Numbered from the stretch's first letter, positions 7,630-16,181 are shown. The stretch: DNA of 64,000 nt from Clostridiales bacterium UBA7568 (GCA_002479075.1 DLLG01000004.1:367932-431931); one strand, 5' to 3'. A program made the numbers and translations. The notes: generated by a model from the letters alone, not told the origin.

Positions 7630-9348
7630 TTATTCTTCGCAAGCAGCCTTGTCTGCCATTGATTTTCTCATTTTTTCAAGACACTCTTTATCGAATTTGG
7701 CACTTCTGTCAAAACGGAAGATACCGTTGCATTCCTGCTCGACGTCATAAAGCTGTGTATAGCAAACGCCGCATATTCTCGGATTTGAGCGGAGAATTTC
7801 GTTCATAGAGCAGTATCTTTCAACATATTCTTCAACGGTCGCCGGCGCGTCTCCGTAGCCCCAGCCGTCCTCGCTGTCCGTCCAGCGGATGCCGCCGTAT
7901 TCGGAGAGGAAATAAGGCTGACCGCCGTAGCTCTGGCGCTTTGCCATATTCTCAAACACGCCCTCCTCCGTTTCGAAACTGTCATAGCGGCGGTGGTAGG
8001 CGTCGATGTGCTGGTTGTAGTCGTGAATGTCGTATATGTCGGTGACAACGTGATAATTTCCGCTTGTGTCTATGCAGGGGCGGGAAGGGTCGTGACGCTT
8101 TGTGGCATAATACACATCGGCGAGGAAACCGTCGTTCTGCTGCCGACCTTTTATGTCCCAGGTTTCGTTGAGCGGGCACCAGCCGATCAGAGCGGGGTGA
8201 TTATGATCTCTGTCCATCGCCTCGATCCATTCGGTAAGGAAATAATGCAGGGCATCGTCGCGCGTATGGTCAAAGCCCCAGCTTGCGTATTCTCCCCAGA
8301 CGATATATCCGTTTTTGTCCGCTTCATAGAGGAAACGACGCTCGAAAACACGCTGATGAAGCCTTGCGCCGTTGAAACCCATAGACTGCGCCAGCTTTAT
8401 ATCCTTTATAAATGCGTCATCCGTCGGCGCGGTATAAACGCTTTCGGGGTAATAGCCCTGATCGAGCACGAGACGCATAAAGACGGGCTTTCCGTTTATC
8501 AGCAGGCGGGTTTTGTCAAGCTCAACCTTTCTCATTCCGAAATAAGAACGGACTTTATCCTCGCCGCCCTTTCCGGAAACGGTTATGTCGAGGTCGTAGA
8601 GGGTCGGGTTTTCTATGCTCCAGAGATCGAGCTTGTCTATCGGCAGGGCAATACGGACATAGGCTCCCGTCGTCACAGCTTTTGCTTTGCCCGCTTTCTT
8701 TCCGGCAAGCGAGGCTTCGAGAGTTATCTTTTTCTCTCCTTCTCCGGCGACTTTCGCGCGGACAAAGAGGATGCTGTTGTCGATGTCCGGATCGAGCTTT
8801 ATATCGACGAGGTGCACAGCCGGGACTCTTTCGAGCCAGACGGGCTGCCAGATGCCTGTCGAGCGGGTGTAATAGCAACCGTATGACGCAAACTTATCGC
8901 TTTGCTTGCCCGTCGGCTGGGTGCCGTCTCTGACGTCGCTTTCGCAGTAAACAGCGAGAGTGTTTTCTCCCTCTGAGACGTATTCCGTTATATCAAATGA
9001 GAAGGGCGTATAGCTGCCCGTGTGCGTGCCGACTGATTTGCCGTTTACAAAGACCTCCGTTTTGTGGCAGGCGGCTTCGAAATTTATGATGAGCCTGTCG
9101 CCGCCGAGCTTTTTCGATTCAAATTTTCTTCTGTACCAGCAGGCGGGGATAAAGTCCTTGTGCCCGATTCCGGAAAGTCTGCTCTCCGGACAGAAGGGAA
9201 CTTCTATTTTATAATCAAACCATTCTTTTTCAAGGATGTTGCTCTCTTTTCCCGATCTTCCGAAGTCAAAATCGAACTCCCATTCGCCGCAGAGGTTTTC
9301 CCAGTTCTTTCTTTCAAGCTCCGGGCGGGGATATGCCGTTCTTCTCAT
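7630..9348 (-). CDS. Glycoside hydrolase family 2 protein
   Basis: 572-residue cytoplasmic glycosidase with no signal peptide. It shows the GH2 order: N-terminal sugar-binding jelly roll (about 15-165), Ig-like domain (about 175-270) and TIM barrel (about 275-560). The acid/base Glu is in CPLNETWD (about E395) and the nucleophile Glu in FLSEYGG (about E483). The start at 9348 follows AGGAG. It is shorter than LacZ because the C-terminal domains are missing, as in many short intracellular GH2 enzymes of gut Clostridia. The substrate is unknown: beta-galactoside, glucuronide or mannoside are all possible. It is transcribed alone. Confidence 0.92.
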   Translation of the reverse strand: MRRTAYPRPELERKNWENLCGEWEFDFDFGRSGKESNILEKEWFDYKIEVPFCPESRLSGIGHKDFIPACWYRRKFESKKLGGDRLIINFEAACHKTEVFVNGKSVGTHTGSYTPFSFDITEYVSEGENTLAVYCESDVRDGTQPTGKQSDKFASYGCYYTRSTGIWQPVWLERVPAVHLVDIKLDPDIDNSILFVRAKVAGEGEKKITLEASLAGKKAGKAKAVTTGAYVRIALPIDKLDLWSIENPTLYDLDITVSGKGGEDKVRSYFGMRKVELDKTRLLINGKPVFMRLVLDQGYYPESVYTAPTDDAFIKDIKLAQSMGFNGARLHQRVFERRFLYEADKNGYIVWGEYASWGFDHTRDDALHYFLTEWIEAMDRDHNHPALIGWCPLNETWDIKGRQQNDGFLADVYYATKRHDPSRPCIDTSGNYHVVTDIYDIHDYNQHIDAYHRRYDSFETEEGVFENMAKRQSYGGQPYFLSEYGGIRWTDSEDGWGYGDAPATVEEYVERYCSMNEILRSNPRICGVCYTQLYDVEQECNGIFRFDRSAKFDKECLEKMRKSMADKAACEE

Positions 9349-9384
9349 AATTTTTCTCCTGCATAAAAACATTTTTGTGCGGAT

Positions 9385-9413
9385 ATTATATCATATAAGA
9401 AGGCGATTGTAAA
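9385..9413 (-). promoter_or_regulatory. Promoter of the GH2 gene
   Basis: TTTACA and TATAAT with a 17-bp spacer, 37 bp upstream of the chosen start. Confidence 0.75.
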
Positions 9414-9471
9414 CATCAAAAGGGGAAAAGTCGGGCGGAAAAAGTTTTTTTCGGAAATTTGAAAAAAGCTA

Positions 9472-9500
9472 TTGACAAACCGCAAAAGGCGCGATATAAT
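9472..9500 (+). promoter_or_regulatory. Promoter of the trpXYZ T-box leader
   Basis: Perfect TTGACA and TATAAT with a 17-bp spacer, immediately upstream of the T-box leader. Confidence 0.9.
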
Positions 9501-9506
9501 GCGTAC

Positions 9507-9780
9507 ATCATAGAAAACCGACGAGTAAGAGTAGTAGCTTTGCAGGTTGTCTTTCAGAGAGTCGCGGATGGTGAAATCGCGGCAGATAAACGCAATGTGA
9601 ATGGACTTATGAGGGCGGCGCGAAAGCCTTTGCAAGTAGTAGCCGACGGAGCGCAACCGTTACAGTGCGGGACGTATGACAGTACGTCGCAGAGCCGGGC
9701 AAATTTATTTTGCCAATTTGGGTGGCAACGCAGGACACAGAGTCTTGTCCCAATTTTTATTGGGATAAGGCTCTTTTTTA
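9507..9780 (+). promoter_or_regulatory. T-box leader, tryptophan-specific, with terminator
   Basis: Stem I shows the AG-bulge element near 9556-9582 (agagagtcgcgg, ggtgaaatcgcggcag). The specifier region reads gtgaaTGGactta, with TGG (Trp) at 9602-9604. The conserved T-box sequence gggtggcaacgcag lies at 9720-9733 and an intrinsic terminator with a 13-bp stem and T-run at 9741-9780. The acceptor-pairing bases TGGC (9723-9726) match a GCCA tRNA end, as expected for tRNA-Trp with discriminator G73. Uncharged tRNA-Trp should favour antitermination and so turn on the transporter genes downstream. Confidence 0.93.
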
Positions 9781-9832
9781 TTCGTTCAGTCATTTCTATG
9801 ATAAAATTATTATATTTTCGGAGGAAAAGAAA

Positions 9833-10801
9833 ATGAAAAAAGTTTTATCTGTGATTTTTGCGGCTGTTATGCTTGCAGCGGCAATGCTCCTTGCAACATC
9901 CTGCGGGGAAAAGAAAGTTCCCGTCATCGGGATAAACCAGCTCGCCCAGCACGGCTCCCTTGACAACTGCCGCGAGGGATTCATTGAAGGACTTAAAGAA
10001 GCGGGACTTGTCGAAGGAAAAGATTTTGTAATCGATTATCAGAACGCTTCGGGCGACCCTTCGATCATCAGCCAGATATCAAGCGGATTTTCCGCAAAGA
10101 ACGTTGCGATGATGGTCGGCATTGCGACAAACTCCGCAATATCCTGCTTTGCGGCGGCAGAAGATAAAGATATTCCCGTCGTTTTCATCGCAGTTTCGGA
10201 TCCTGTCGGCGCAAAGCTGACAGAGGGCAACGTTACGGGCATTTCGGATCTGCTCCCCGTTACGGCGCAGCTTGAGCTTATCCGCAAAATGCAGCCCGAT
10301 GCAAAGAAAATCGGCATAATCTATACGCTCGGCGAGCCGAACTCCGTTTCGACTATCGAGCTTTACAAAAACGCCGTCAAGGATTACGGCTTTGAGCTTG
10401 AGGTCGTCGGCGTTACGGAACAGAGCCAGGTCACGCAGGCTGTCGATACGATAATCGCAAAGGGCGTTGACTGCTTCACAAACCTGACGGATAATACGGT
10501 CGTTGAGGTTCTCCCCGCAATACTTGAAAAGACGGACGAGGCGGGAATTCCCGTATACGGCAGCGAGATCGAGCAGGTTGTTCTCGGTTGCGTCGCTTCC
10601 GCCGGAATCGATTATATAGAGCTCGGCAAGAGCGCGGGCAAAATGGCGGCAAAGATACTCAAAGGCGAGGCGAAGGCTTCCGATATGCCTTATGAGACCG
10701 TCAAGGATTTCAGCTATTATGTCAACAGCAAGTCGGCGGAGCGCCTCGGAATAACAGTTCCCGCAGACGTTGCTTCTTCCGCTACGGAATGCGGAAAATA
10801 A
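9833..10801 (+). CDS. trpX: Tryptophan-type ABC transporter substrate-binding lipoprotein
   Basis: 322-residue lipoprotein, lipobox ATSC with Cys24. The mature domain starts VPVIGINQLAQHGSLDNCREG, typical of the ABC_sub_bind (TrpX-like) family, with VVFIAVSDPVGAKL and GVDCFTNLTDNTV further on. The start at 9833 follows a strong GGAGG. It is the first gene after the Trp T-box, and the specificity call rests mainly on that leader. Members of this protein family can also bind other ligands, such as branched-chain or aromatic compounds. Confidence 0.9.
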   Translation: MKKVLSVIFAAVMLAAAMLLATSCGEKKVPVIGINQLAQHGSLDNCREGFIEGLKEAGLVEGKDFVIDYQNASGDPSIISQISSGFSAKNVAMMVGIATNSAISCFAAAEDKDIPVVFIAVSDPVGAKLTEGNVTGISDLLPVTAQLELIRKMQPDAKKIGIIYTLGEPNSVSTIELYKNAVKDYGFELEVVGVTEQSQVTQAVDTIIAKGVDCFTNLTDNTVVEVLPAILEKTDEAGIPVYGSEIEQVVLGCVASAGIDYIELGKSAGKMAAKILKGEAKASDMPYETVKDFSYYVNSKSAERLGITVPADVASSATECGK

Positions 10802-10819
10802 TATAAAAGAGGAAACAAA

Positions 10820-11734
10820 ATGGAGATAATCGAGCTTATAGCGGGAACGCTGACGCAGAGCTTTATATATGCGTTCATATCGTTCGGAATGTATATAACA
10901 TATAAAATACTTGACTTTCCCGATATGACGGCAGAGGGCAGTTTTGCCTTCGGCGCGGCGGTTACCGCCGTATGCCTGACAAACGGCGTAAACCCTTATC
11001 TGACAATGCTTATATCGATCGCCGCAGGCGCCCTTGCGGGGCTTTTCACGGGCATTATACACGTCCGTCTCGGCGTGCGCGATCTTATCGCCGGCATTAT
11101 AACTATGACAGGGCTGTTTTCGATAAACCTTCAGCTTGCGGGAGCAAACCTCAGCATCGGCAGGGACATCGATACGATATTTACGGCGAAGCCGACAATG
11201 GCGATATTCGGCGCAATACCGTTGCTCTGGAGAAAGCTGGTTATCTCCTTTATCCTTCTTGTGATTTTCAAATTTGCAATCGACGCTTATCTGAAAACCA
11301 AAAACGGGCTTCTTCTCCGCGCTGCTGGCGACAACGGCAGATTTGTCACTCTGCTCGCAAAGGACACCGGCAGAATGAAGATAATCGGGCTTGTTATCGC
11401 AAATGCGCTCATCGGATTTGCCGGATGTCTCGTCTGCCACGAGACAAGAGCGTTTTCATCGACGATAGGCACGGGGCAGGTCGTTTTCGGTCTTGCGACG
11501 GTCATCATAGGTACAACGATATTCAAACGCCTTGATTTTGTAAAAGGAACAACGGCAGTTGCCGTTGGCAGTATCATTTATAAAGCGTGCATACAGCTTT
11601 CAATATCGCTCGGCTTGCCCGCAAACCTTATGAAGCTGGAAACGGCGGTGCTTTTCCTTATTATACTTGTCATCGGCGGAACGAAGAAAAAACGCATTTT
11701 CTCAAAGGGGGCGAAGACCAATGCTCACACTTGA
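10820..11734 (+). CDS. trpY: ABC transporter permease, TrpY-like
   Basis: 304-residue permease with 8-9 hydrophobic segments. It is related to the LivH/LivM/RbsC permease superfamily and carries LDFPDMTAEGSFAFGAAV (about 35-52), the mark of the TrpX-associated permeases. It lies 18 bp after trpX, and its end overlaps the trpZ start by 14 bp, indicating coupled translation. Confidence 0.9.
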   Translation: MEIIELIAGTLTQSFIYAFISFGMYITYKILDFPDMTAEGSFAFGAAVTAVCLTNGVNPYLTMLISIAAGALAGLFTGIIHVRLGVRDLIAGIITMTGLFSINLQLAGANLSIGRDIDTIFTAKPTMAIFGAIPLLWRKLVISFILLVIFKFAIDAYLKTKNGLLLRAAGDNGRFVTLLAKDTGRMKIIGLVIANALIGFAGCLVCHETRAFSSTIGTGQVVFGLATVIIGTTIFKRLDFVKGTTAVAVGSIIYKACIQLSISLGLPANLMKLETAVLFLIILVIGGTKKKRIFSKGAKTNAHT

Positions 11735-12494
11735 AAATATAAAAAAGATATATAATCCCGGTTCAGTTACGGAAATGTGCGTTTTTGACGGCTTCAACCT
11801 GACTGTTAAAACAGGGGAGTTCGTTTCGATTGTCGGCAGTAACGGCAGCGGAAAAACCTCAATGCTGAATATTATCTGCGGCAGCATACCCGTTGAGGGA
11901 GGGCGTATTCTCATAGACGGAAAGGACATTACCCGCCTTTCGGAATACAAACGTTGCGCATTTATAGGCAGGGTGTATCAGAACCCCGCCTTCGGCGTTT
12001 GTCCGGAGCTGACCGTGCTTGAAAATATGTCCCTTGCCGACTGCAAAGGCGGGAGTTTCGGGCTTTCAAGCGGAATAAACAAGCAGAGACGCGGGTTTTA
12101 CAGGGAAGAGCTCTCTCGTCTCGGGCTTTCGCTCGAAGACAAGCTGAATGTCAAAATGGGCGCGCTTTCGGGCGGACAACGACAGGCAGTCGCGCTGATA
12201 ATGGCGACGATGAAGCCGATAGATTTTCTTATTCTTGATGAGCACACAGCCGCTCTCGACCCGAAAACGGCTGATGTGATTATGGAGCTGACGGACAAAG
12301 TCGTCAGAGAAAAAAATCTGACGGCAATGATGGTAACTCATAACCTTCGCTATGCCGCAGAATACGGCGACAGGCTCATTATGCTTGATAAGGGGCATAT
12401 CGTCATCGACAGGAGCGGGGAAGAGAAAAAAGATACCGAGGTCGGCGATATTCTGAAGATATTCAATGAGATAAGCATTGAATGCGGCAACTGA
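11721..12494 (+). CDS. trpZ: ABC transporter ATP-binding protein, TrpZ-like
   Basis: 257-residue ATPase. Walker A GSNGSGKT at 39-46, signature LSGGQRQAVAL, Walker B FLILDEHTAALD, H-loop VTHNL. The start at 11721 (inside the end of trpY) is preceded by AAAGGGGG. It completes the Trp-T-box transporter. Its last five codons lie inside a ~204-bp block that is repeated about 1.06 kb downstream. Confidence 0.9.
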   Translation: MLTLENIKKIYNPGSVTEMCVFDGFNLTVKTGEFVSIVGSNGSGKTSMLNIICGSIPVEGGRILIDGKDITRLSEYKRCAFIGRVYQNPAFGVCPELTVLENMSLADCKGGSFGLSSGINKQRRGFYREELSRLGLSLEDKLNVKMGALSGGQRQAVALIMATMKPIDFLILDEHTAALDPKTADVIMELTDKVVREKNLTAMMVTHNLRYAAEYGDRLIMLDKGHIVIDRSGEEKKDTEVGDILKIFNEISIECGN

Positions 12495-12681
12495 GGGGGA
12501 AATGTTGACAGGCCGGGGCGGATATTGTATAATAAAGGTATCAAAGCTGTAAAGGGGAAGACAGAAATGAAAAAGATATCCGGAATTCTGAAATTGACGC
12601 TGGCAGTATGCCTGGCCGTCGGAACGACGCTTGCAATGATCGCTTGCGGGGTAAACAATTCGCGGGGAAGCTCTTCGGGGA
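12478..12681 (+). repeat. Promoter/signal-peptide block, copy 1
   Basis: About 204 bp almost identical to 13543-13745. It spans the trpZ C-terminal codons, a perfect promoter (TTGACA 12505-12510, 17-bp spacer, TATAAT 12528-12533), the ribosome site, and the first ~38 codons of the lipoprotein gene. Similarity stops abruptly just after the lipobox region. Confidence 0.9.
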
Positions 12682-13532
12682 TCGGGACGGTGAGCACAAG
12701 CTCTTCCCTTGAAACCCAAACGGTAGCACCGAGCCAAACGACGTCTCCTGCCGCACAGACCGTAACGACAACCGCAACTACGACCGTTCCGCCCGTCATT
12801 GACGAAAAGCAGAAGACAATAAACAAATTTTTAGCTCTACTCGACGAGATGGCAGAACGCAACGGGGTTGATGAGATTAGGGAAGTAATGTTAACTTATG
12901 CTAATCCAGAGTTGGCCACAAGTGATTATTATCAATTATCATTTGGCTCAAATACTGGGATGTCTAAATATGACATATTGGAATATTACATTTTGGATGA
13001 AGAAGGTTATAAACAAATTCTATCATCGATGAGATATAATTTCTCCCAAAATATCGCATACAATTTCGGGAAAGAAGAACTTATAGAAGAATACAAACAC
13101 TCTAGTTTAGACATCATAAATGACGCAATTGAAACAAAAGAAAGATATAACAAAGACAACCCATATAAATACGAGATAGATTACGAAAAGAAAAAAGAAA
13201 AAGATTTGGCTGAATTCAATGAGTTTTTGGCTAAGGTGAGCGCTGAACATAGCGGGAAGAAAGTATCATCAATCACTTTTACTAAAGATGCCAAAGGGTT
13301 TAACAGTATGATTTTGTTTTATAAAGAATTAGAACATTTTGAAATTAACTTGAGATCCTATGCTTTAAAAGATGAATGGTACGAAACAATTGTGGAAAAC
13401 TTGTTTGGCGAAGAACAATATAAATCAATTACGGTTGACGAATTGATAAAAAAGTATGATTCCGATGTATTTGACTGTATATTGGAATCAATACGCACAT
13501 ACAGACCTGTTGTAAATCCAAACACGCTGTAA
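12567..13532 (+). CDS. Lipoprotein of unknown function, payload 1
   Basis: 321 residues. Lipobox AMIAC with Cys27, then a Ser/Thr-rich linker (about 30-85), then a mostly alpha-helical, highly charged domain (KKEKDLAEFNEFLAKVSAEH, KKYDSDVFDCILES). The first ~90 codons use the GC-rich codons of the neighbourhood; from about 12880 the gene turns markedly AT-rich, so the body looks foreign. The start at 12567 follows AGGGGAAG. I recognise no family. It has its own promoter, 11 bp after the trpZ stop. Confidence 0.8.
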   Translation: MKKISGILKLTLAVCLAVGTTLAMIACGVNNSRGSSSGIGTVSTSSSLETQTVAPSQTTSPAAQTVTTTATTTVPPVIDEKQKTINKFLALLDEMAERNGVDEIREVMLTYANPELATSDYYQLSFGSNTGMSKYDILEYYILDEEGYKQILSSMRYNFSQNIAYNFGKEELIEEYKHSSLDIINDAIETKERYNKDNPYKYEIDYEKKKEKDLAEFNEFLAKVSAEHSGKKVSSITFTKDAKGFNSMILFYKELEHFEINLRSYALKDEWYETIVENLFGEEQYKSITVDELIKKYDSDVFDCILESIRTYRPVVNPNTL

Positions 13533-13542
13533 TCAAAGGAAG

Positions 13543-13745
13543 TTGAGTGTGGCAACCGAGGGGAAATGTTGACAGGCTGGGGCGGATATTGTATAATAAA
13601 GGTATCAAAACTGTAAAGGGGAAGACAGAAGTGAAAAAGATATCCGGAATTCTGAAATTAATGCTGGCAGTATGCCTGGCCGTCGGGACAATGCTTGCAA
13701 TAATCGCTTGCGGGGCAAACAATTCGCAGGGAAGCTCTTCGGGGA
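13543..13745 (+). repeat. Promoter/signal-peptide block, copy 2
   Basis: Near-identical to 12478-12681, including a perfect promoter (TTGACA 13569-13574, 17-bp spacer, TATAAT 13592-13597). Its first bases still encode the trpZ tail (GAG TGT GGC AAC), now without function, which shows that this copy derives from a tandem duplication of the trpZ-lipoprotein junction. Confidence 0.9.
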
Positions 13746-14248
13746 CAAGCATCTCCGAAGCTACGACTACTGCGCCAACAATAGTTGAAGACCCCAAATT
13801 AAGAATTGAAAGAAAAAAAGCATTGATTATTGAAAACATAAATTCTTGCTTTGATAAATATCGTGAACAGTTTAAAGATGAAGAAGACACTAAAGATATA
13901 GTAGAAGGGGATAAATTTATATATTTGGCAAGAGAAGAAGATTCAGAGAACTCTCAAACTTATAGTTTGGATGTCAATGGTAGCAATTTTGATAAAAAAA
14001 TTTCAATTATTATTCAACAAATGAAAATATCAAAAGATCAATACAATTATCTTATTGAGACATTCAATGTTGCTGACAATAAATCTGAATCGTATCTTTA
14101 CTATCCAATAATTCGTTTTTCAGACGATTATTCCGGTGAATTATCTACGGTATTGGAAATCACCAAAAATATCGATGAAATTGAAGATGAAAAAGTACTG
14201 GATATTATTCTGAATAGTTTTTCAAAGTCACTTTCTCAAGAACAATAA
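13631..14248 (+). CDS. Lipoprotein of unknown function, payload 2
   Basis: 205 residues from a GTG start that aligns exactly with the ATG of the upstream paralogue. Lipobox AIIAC with Cys27, followed by a short Thr-rich linker and an AT-rich, charged body (from about 13795) without recognisable similarity to the body of the first lipoprotein. Tyr, Asn, Asp and Ile are frequent in the body. Neither family nor function is recognised. It is followed by a weak terminator. Confidence 0.75.
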   Translation: MKKISGILKLMLAVCLAVGTMLAIIACGANNSQGSSSGTSISEATTTAPTIVEDPKLRIERKKALIIENINSCFDKYREQFKDEEDTKDIVEGDKFIYLAREEDSENSQTYSLDVNGSNFDKKISIIIQQMKISKDQYNYLIETFNVADNKSESYLYYPIIRFSDDYSGELSTVLEITKNIDEIEDEKVLDIILNSFSKSLSQEQ

Positions 14249-14302
14249 GACTGACAGATAGTTACTTAAATCATAACTCAAAAGACTTAAACTCAACTCA
14301 AA

Positions 14303-14334
14303 CCCCTGAAATTGGCCAACCTTTCAGGGATTTT
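14303..14334 (+). terminator. Terminator after lipoprotein 2
   Basis: Stem ccctgaaa/tttcaggg with a 10-nt loop and a short T-run. Confidence 0.6.
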
Positions 14335-14377
14335 GACTTGAGCGCGAAAAATGTCGGCAAATATTTGAAAAAATTTA

Positions 14378-14406
14378 TTGACAAACGCTGTCTTTTGTGA
14401 TATCAT
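14378..14406 (+). promoter_or_regulatory. Promoter of the tRNA-Leu/tRNA-fMet unit
   Basis: TTGACA and TATCAT with a 17-bp spacer, 24 bp upstream of tRNA-Leu. Confidence 0.85.
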
Positions 14407-14430
14407 AATCAGGCAGGCAGCGGAAAACGT

Positions 14431-14519
14431 GCCGGAATGGCGGAATTGGCAGACGCCCGGGACTTAAAATCCCGTGAGGTTCACCCCTCGTACCGGTTCG
14501 ACCCCGGCTTCCGGCACCA
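14431..14519 (+). tRNA. tRNA-Leu(UAA)
   Basis: Class II tRNA with a long variable arm. Acceptor stem gccggaa/ttccggc, discriminator A, encoded CCA. The anticodon loop cttaaaa gives UAA (reads UUA/UUG). Confidence 0.96.
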
Positions 14520-14526
14520 ATAGTAT

Positions 14527-14604
<78 letters not shown>

Positions 14605-14605
14605 A

Positions 14606-14640
14606 ACAAAAAACAGCCCGTCGGGCTGTTTTTTTGTTTT
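14606..14640 (+). terminator. Terminator of the tRNA unit
   Basis: Stem aacagccc/gggctgtt with a seven-T tract. The same terminator is found as part of the repeat copy at 20010. Confidence 0.85.
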
Positions 14641-14764
14641 CTTTGCGGTAAAGAAAAGGGATTTGAACGGGCTCGGTAGTGAATGAGGCGCCTGCGGCGC
14701 GTCAGAGCCGAGCCTGACCGAGCGGCGGCGAGCCGCGAGAATTCAAATCCCACCTCCGCAACCA
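14606..14764 (+). repeat. Structured repeat, type A copy 1, ending in a duplicated tRNA-fMet 3-prime end
   Basis: About 140 bp shared with 20010-20153. Outer stem GGCTCGG (14670-14676) with CCGAGCC (14708-14714); asymmetric internal loop tagtgaatga / tcagag; inner stem GCGCC/GGCGC. A further hairpin gcggc/gccgc follows. The reverse complement of the tRNA T-arm (gggatttgaac, 14658-14668) precedes it, and a 23-bp exact copy of the tRNA-fMet 3-prime end (14742-14764) closes it. Confidence 0.85.
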
Positions 14765-14772
14765 TTGAACAG

Positions 14773-14817
14773 GTCCCAACTTTCCGACCACCGTAATACG
14801 GAGTCGGCAGTTGGGAC
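14773..14817. other. Hairpin at the edge of the IS remnant
   Basis: Stem gtcccaact/agttgggac with an inner ccgac/gtcgg helix. It lies between the duplicated tRNA end and the IS3 remnant and could be an IS end or a terminator. Confidence 0.45.
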
Positions 14818-14831
14818 TTTCGTTTATATGT

Positions 14832-15032
14832 CTATATGTTTTCAGACTCCGTTTCAAATTGAAGCGGAGTTTTTATGTCCAATTTTCTGTGCGGACGCTC
14901 TTCATTGAAAAAATGAATGTATTCTTTGACGACTGCTTCCAATTTAAGCGGTGCTTGATATATTGCGTGATTGCGTTCATAGTACTTTATAACGGCATCT
15001 TTGAATTCTTGCGTGTGGATTTTGGGTGACAT
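14832..15032 (-). pseudogene. IS3-family transposase remnant with an internal deletion
   Basis: 66 codons. The first ~22 residues (MSPKIHTQEFKDAVIKYYER) look like the start of the IS3 OrfA helix-turn-helix protein. The last ~35 (EYIHFFNEERPHRKLDIKTP) are the C-terminus of the OrfB integrase core (IHFYNxERPH...KTP). The DDE catalytic core between them is missing, and the two ends are joined in frame. It cannot be active on its own. Confidence 0.8.
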
Positions 15033-15142
15033 TTTGACCTCTCGGTGATTAATATATCACACAGGAGAGATACTGTCGGTTCAGCAGTTGTAAAAAACAA
15101 CTCCATAATCAAAAGAGCTTTCTGAGCCAGAATATGTACGAT

Positions 15143-15307
15143 GCTGATCGCACCTTCATACTCTCGCAGAATTTGTGCAACAATCTGTTGCACAAATTCT
15201 ATGACAGCATCGTCCGTCAAATGGTGGAATGCATCAAGGTATATGCCAATAAGTACATCGAGGTTATCTTCGGCGGCGGGTATGCGGTGGAAGAAACGGT
15301 GGAATAA
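15143..15307 (+). pseudogene. C-terminal fragment of a site-specific recombinase
   Basis: In-frame translation to the stop at 15305 gives DSIVRQMVECIKVYANK and then IEVIFGGGYAVEE, which resembles the last ~40 residues of serine recombinases of the resolvase/large-recombinase type from Firmicutes elements. No N-terminal catalytic domain lies upstream. The assignment is by eye. A terminator hairpin follows. Confidence 0.5.
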
Positions 15308-15310
15308 GTA

Positions 15311-15358
15311 AAAAAGCAACCTGTACCGACAAGATGGTCGATACAGATTGCTTTTTTC
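15311..15358 (+). terminator. Terminator after the recombinase fragment
   Basis: Long imperfect hairpin aaaaaagcaa...ttgctttttt enclosing ctgta/tacag. The rest of the gap (15359-15624) holds no gene that I can support. Confidence 0.7.
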
Positions 15359-15624
15359 ATATTGGAGCGGTCCTATATAACGCAAATACTCTCCGGCAAC
15401 GGTTTGGGTCTTGCCATTAAAAGATAAATTGTGGATCTGCACGGAAAAACGATTGGTATTCCCCAATCTGATAAAGAAGTATGGTTTATTAGGTGTGGTT
15501 GCCTTCGGGGGATAATCAATATACAATATCAAAACCAGTGTAGCATATCGGCGCCTACGCTATGTTTTTCTTCGTTATATTCTTAAAATTCAGAAAACAG
15601 TCAAATTCTATTTTCGAAAATCTA

Positions 15625-15674
15625 TTGACAACCTTCATTGACGATAGTATAATAATGAATGTTCTAATATTAGA
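15625..15674 (+). promoter_or_regulatory. Promoter and MarR-type operator of the exporter operon
   Basis: TTGACA 15625-15630 and TATAAT 15648-15653 with a 17-bp spacer. A perfect 12-bp palindrome tctaatattaga lies at 15663-15674, at the expected transcription start, where a bound MarR dimer would block initiation. Confidence 0.8.
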
Positions 15675-15697
15675 GTTTCTATGATTGGAGGGTGAAT

Positions 15698-16165
15698 ATG
15701 AATAATTGGAACTTCACAGCGTCCAGGATGTTCAACAGTGCGAACCGATTTATTGAAGCGTATCATACTGCGCTTCAGCCGATCTGCAAGGATACGGGGC
15801 TACCGCCTATGGCTGTTGATATTCTGATGTTTCTTGCAAACAATCCAGACAGCAATACGGCGGGAGATATCTGCCGGTGTCGCGGACTGAAAACCGGAAT
15901 CGTATCGGTACATGTTGACCGACTTGTTAATGAGGGACTGCTTCTGCGGCAGGATATTCCGGGTGACCGGAGAAAAACACGGCTCGTCTGCACGGAAGCA
16001 GCAAACGGCGTCATTGAAAAGGGTCGCGAGGTGCAAAAGAACTTCGCGCAAAGGCTACTCGTCGGGATGTCGGACACGGATATTGAAGTATTCCAACACT
16101 GCTTGACCGTTCTCGGCGAAAATATTGACGAGATCCGCAAAAACGGGTTTTCAACGAAAGAATAA
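15698..16165 (+). CDS. MarR family transcriptional regulator
   Basis: 155 residues with the MarR winged helix: AGDICRCRGLKTGIVSVHVD (recognition region, about 62-81) and the wing RQDIPGDRRKTRLVCTE (about 87-103). GGAGG at 15687-15691 favours ATG 15698 over the GTG at 15692. It is the first gene of an operon with two ABC exporter half-transporters and has a palindromic operator in its promoter, so autorepression relieved by a drug or metabolite is likely. Confidence 0.93.
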   Translation: MNNWNFTASRMFNSANRFIEAYHTALQPICKDTGLPPMAVDILMFLANNPDSNTAGDICRCRGLKTGIVSVHVDRLVNEGLLLRQDIPGDRRKTRLVCTEAANGVIEKGREVQKNFAQRLLVGMSDTDIEVFQHCLTVLGENIDEIRKNGFSTKE

Positions 16166-16181
16166 AAAATAGGAGATAACT

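Noticed and set aside
14987..15532. 181-codon minus-strand ORF
   Set aside because: It overlaps the IS3 remnant start and the recombinase fragment on the other strand, has no ribosome site, and no part of it resembles a known family.
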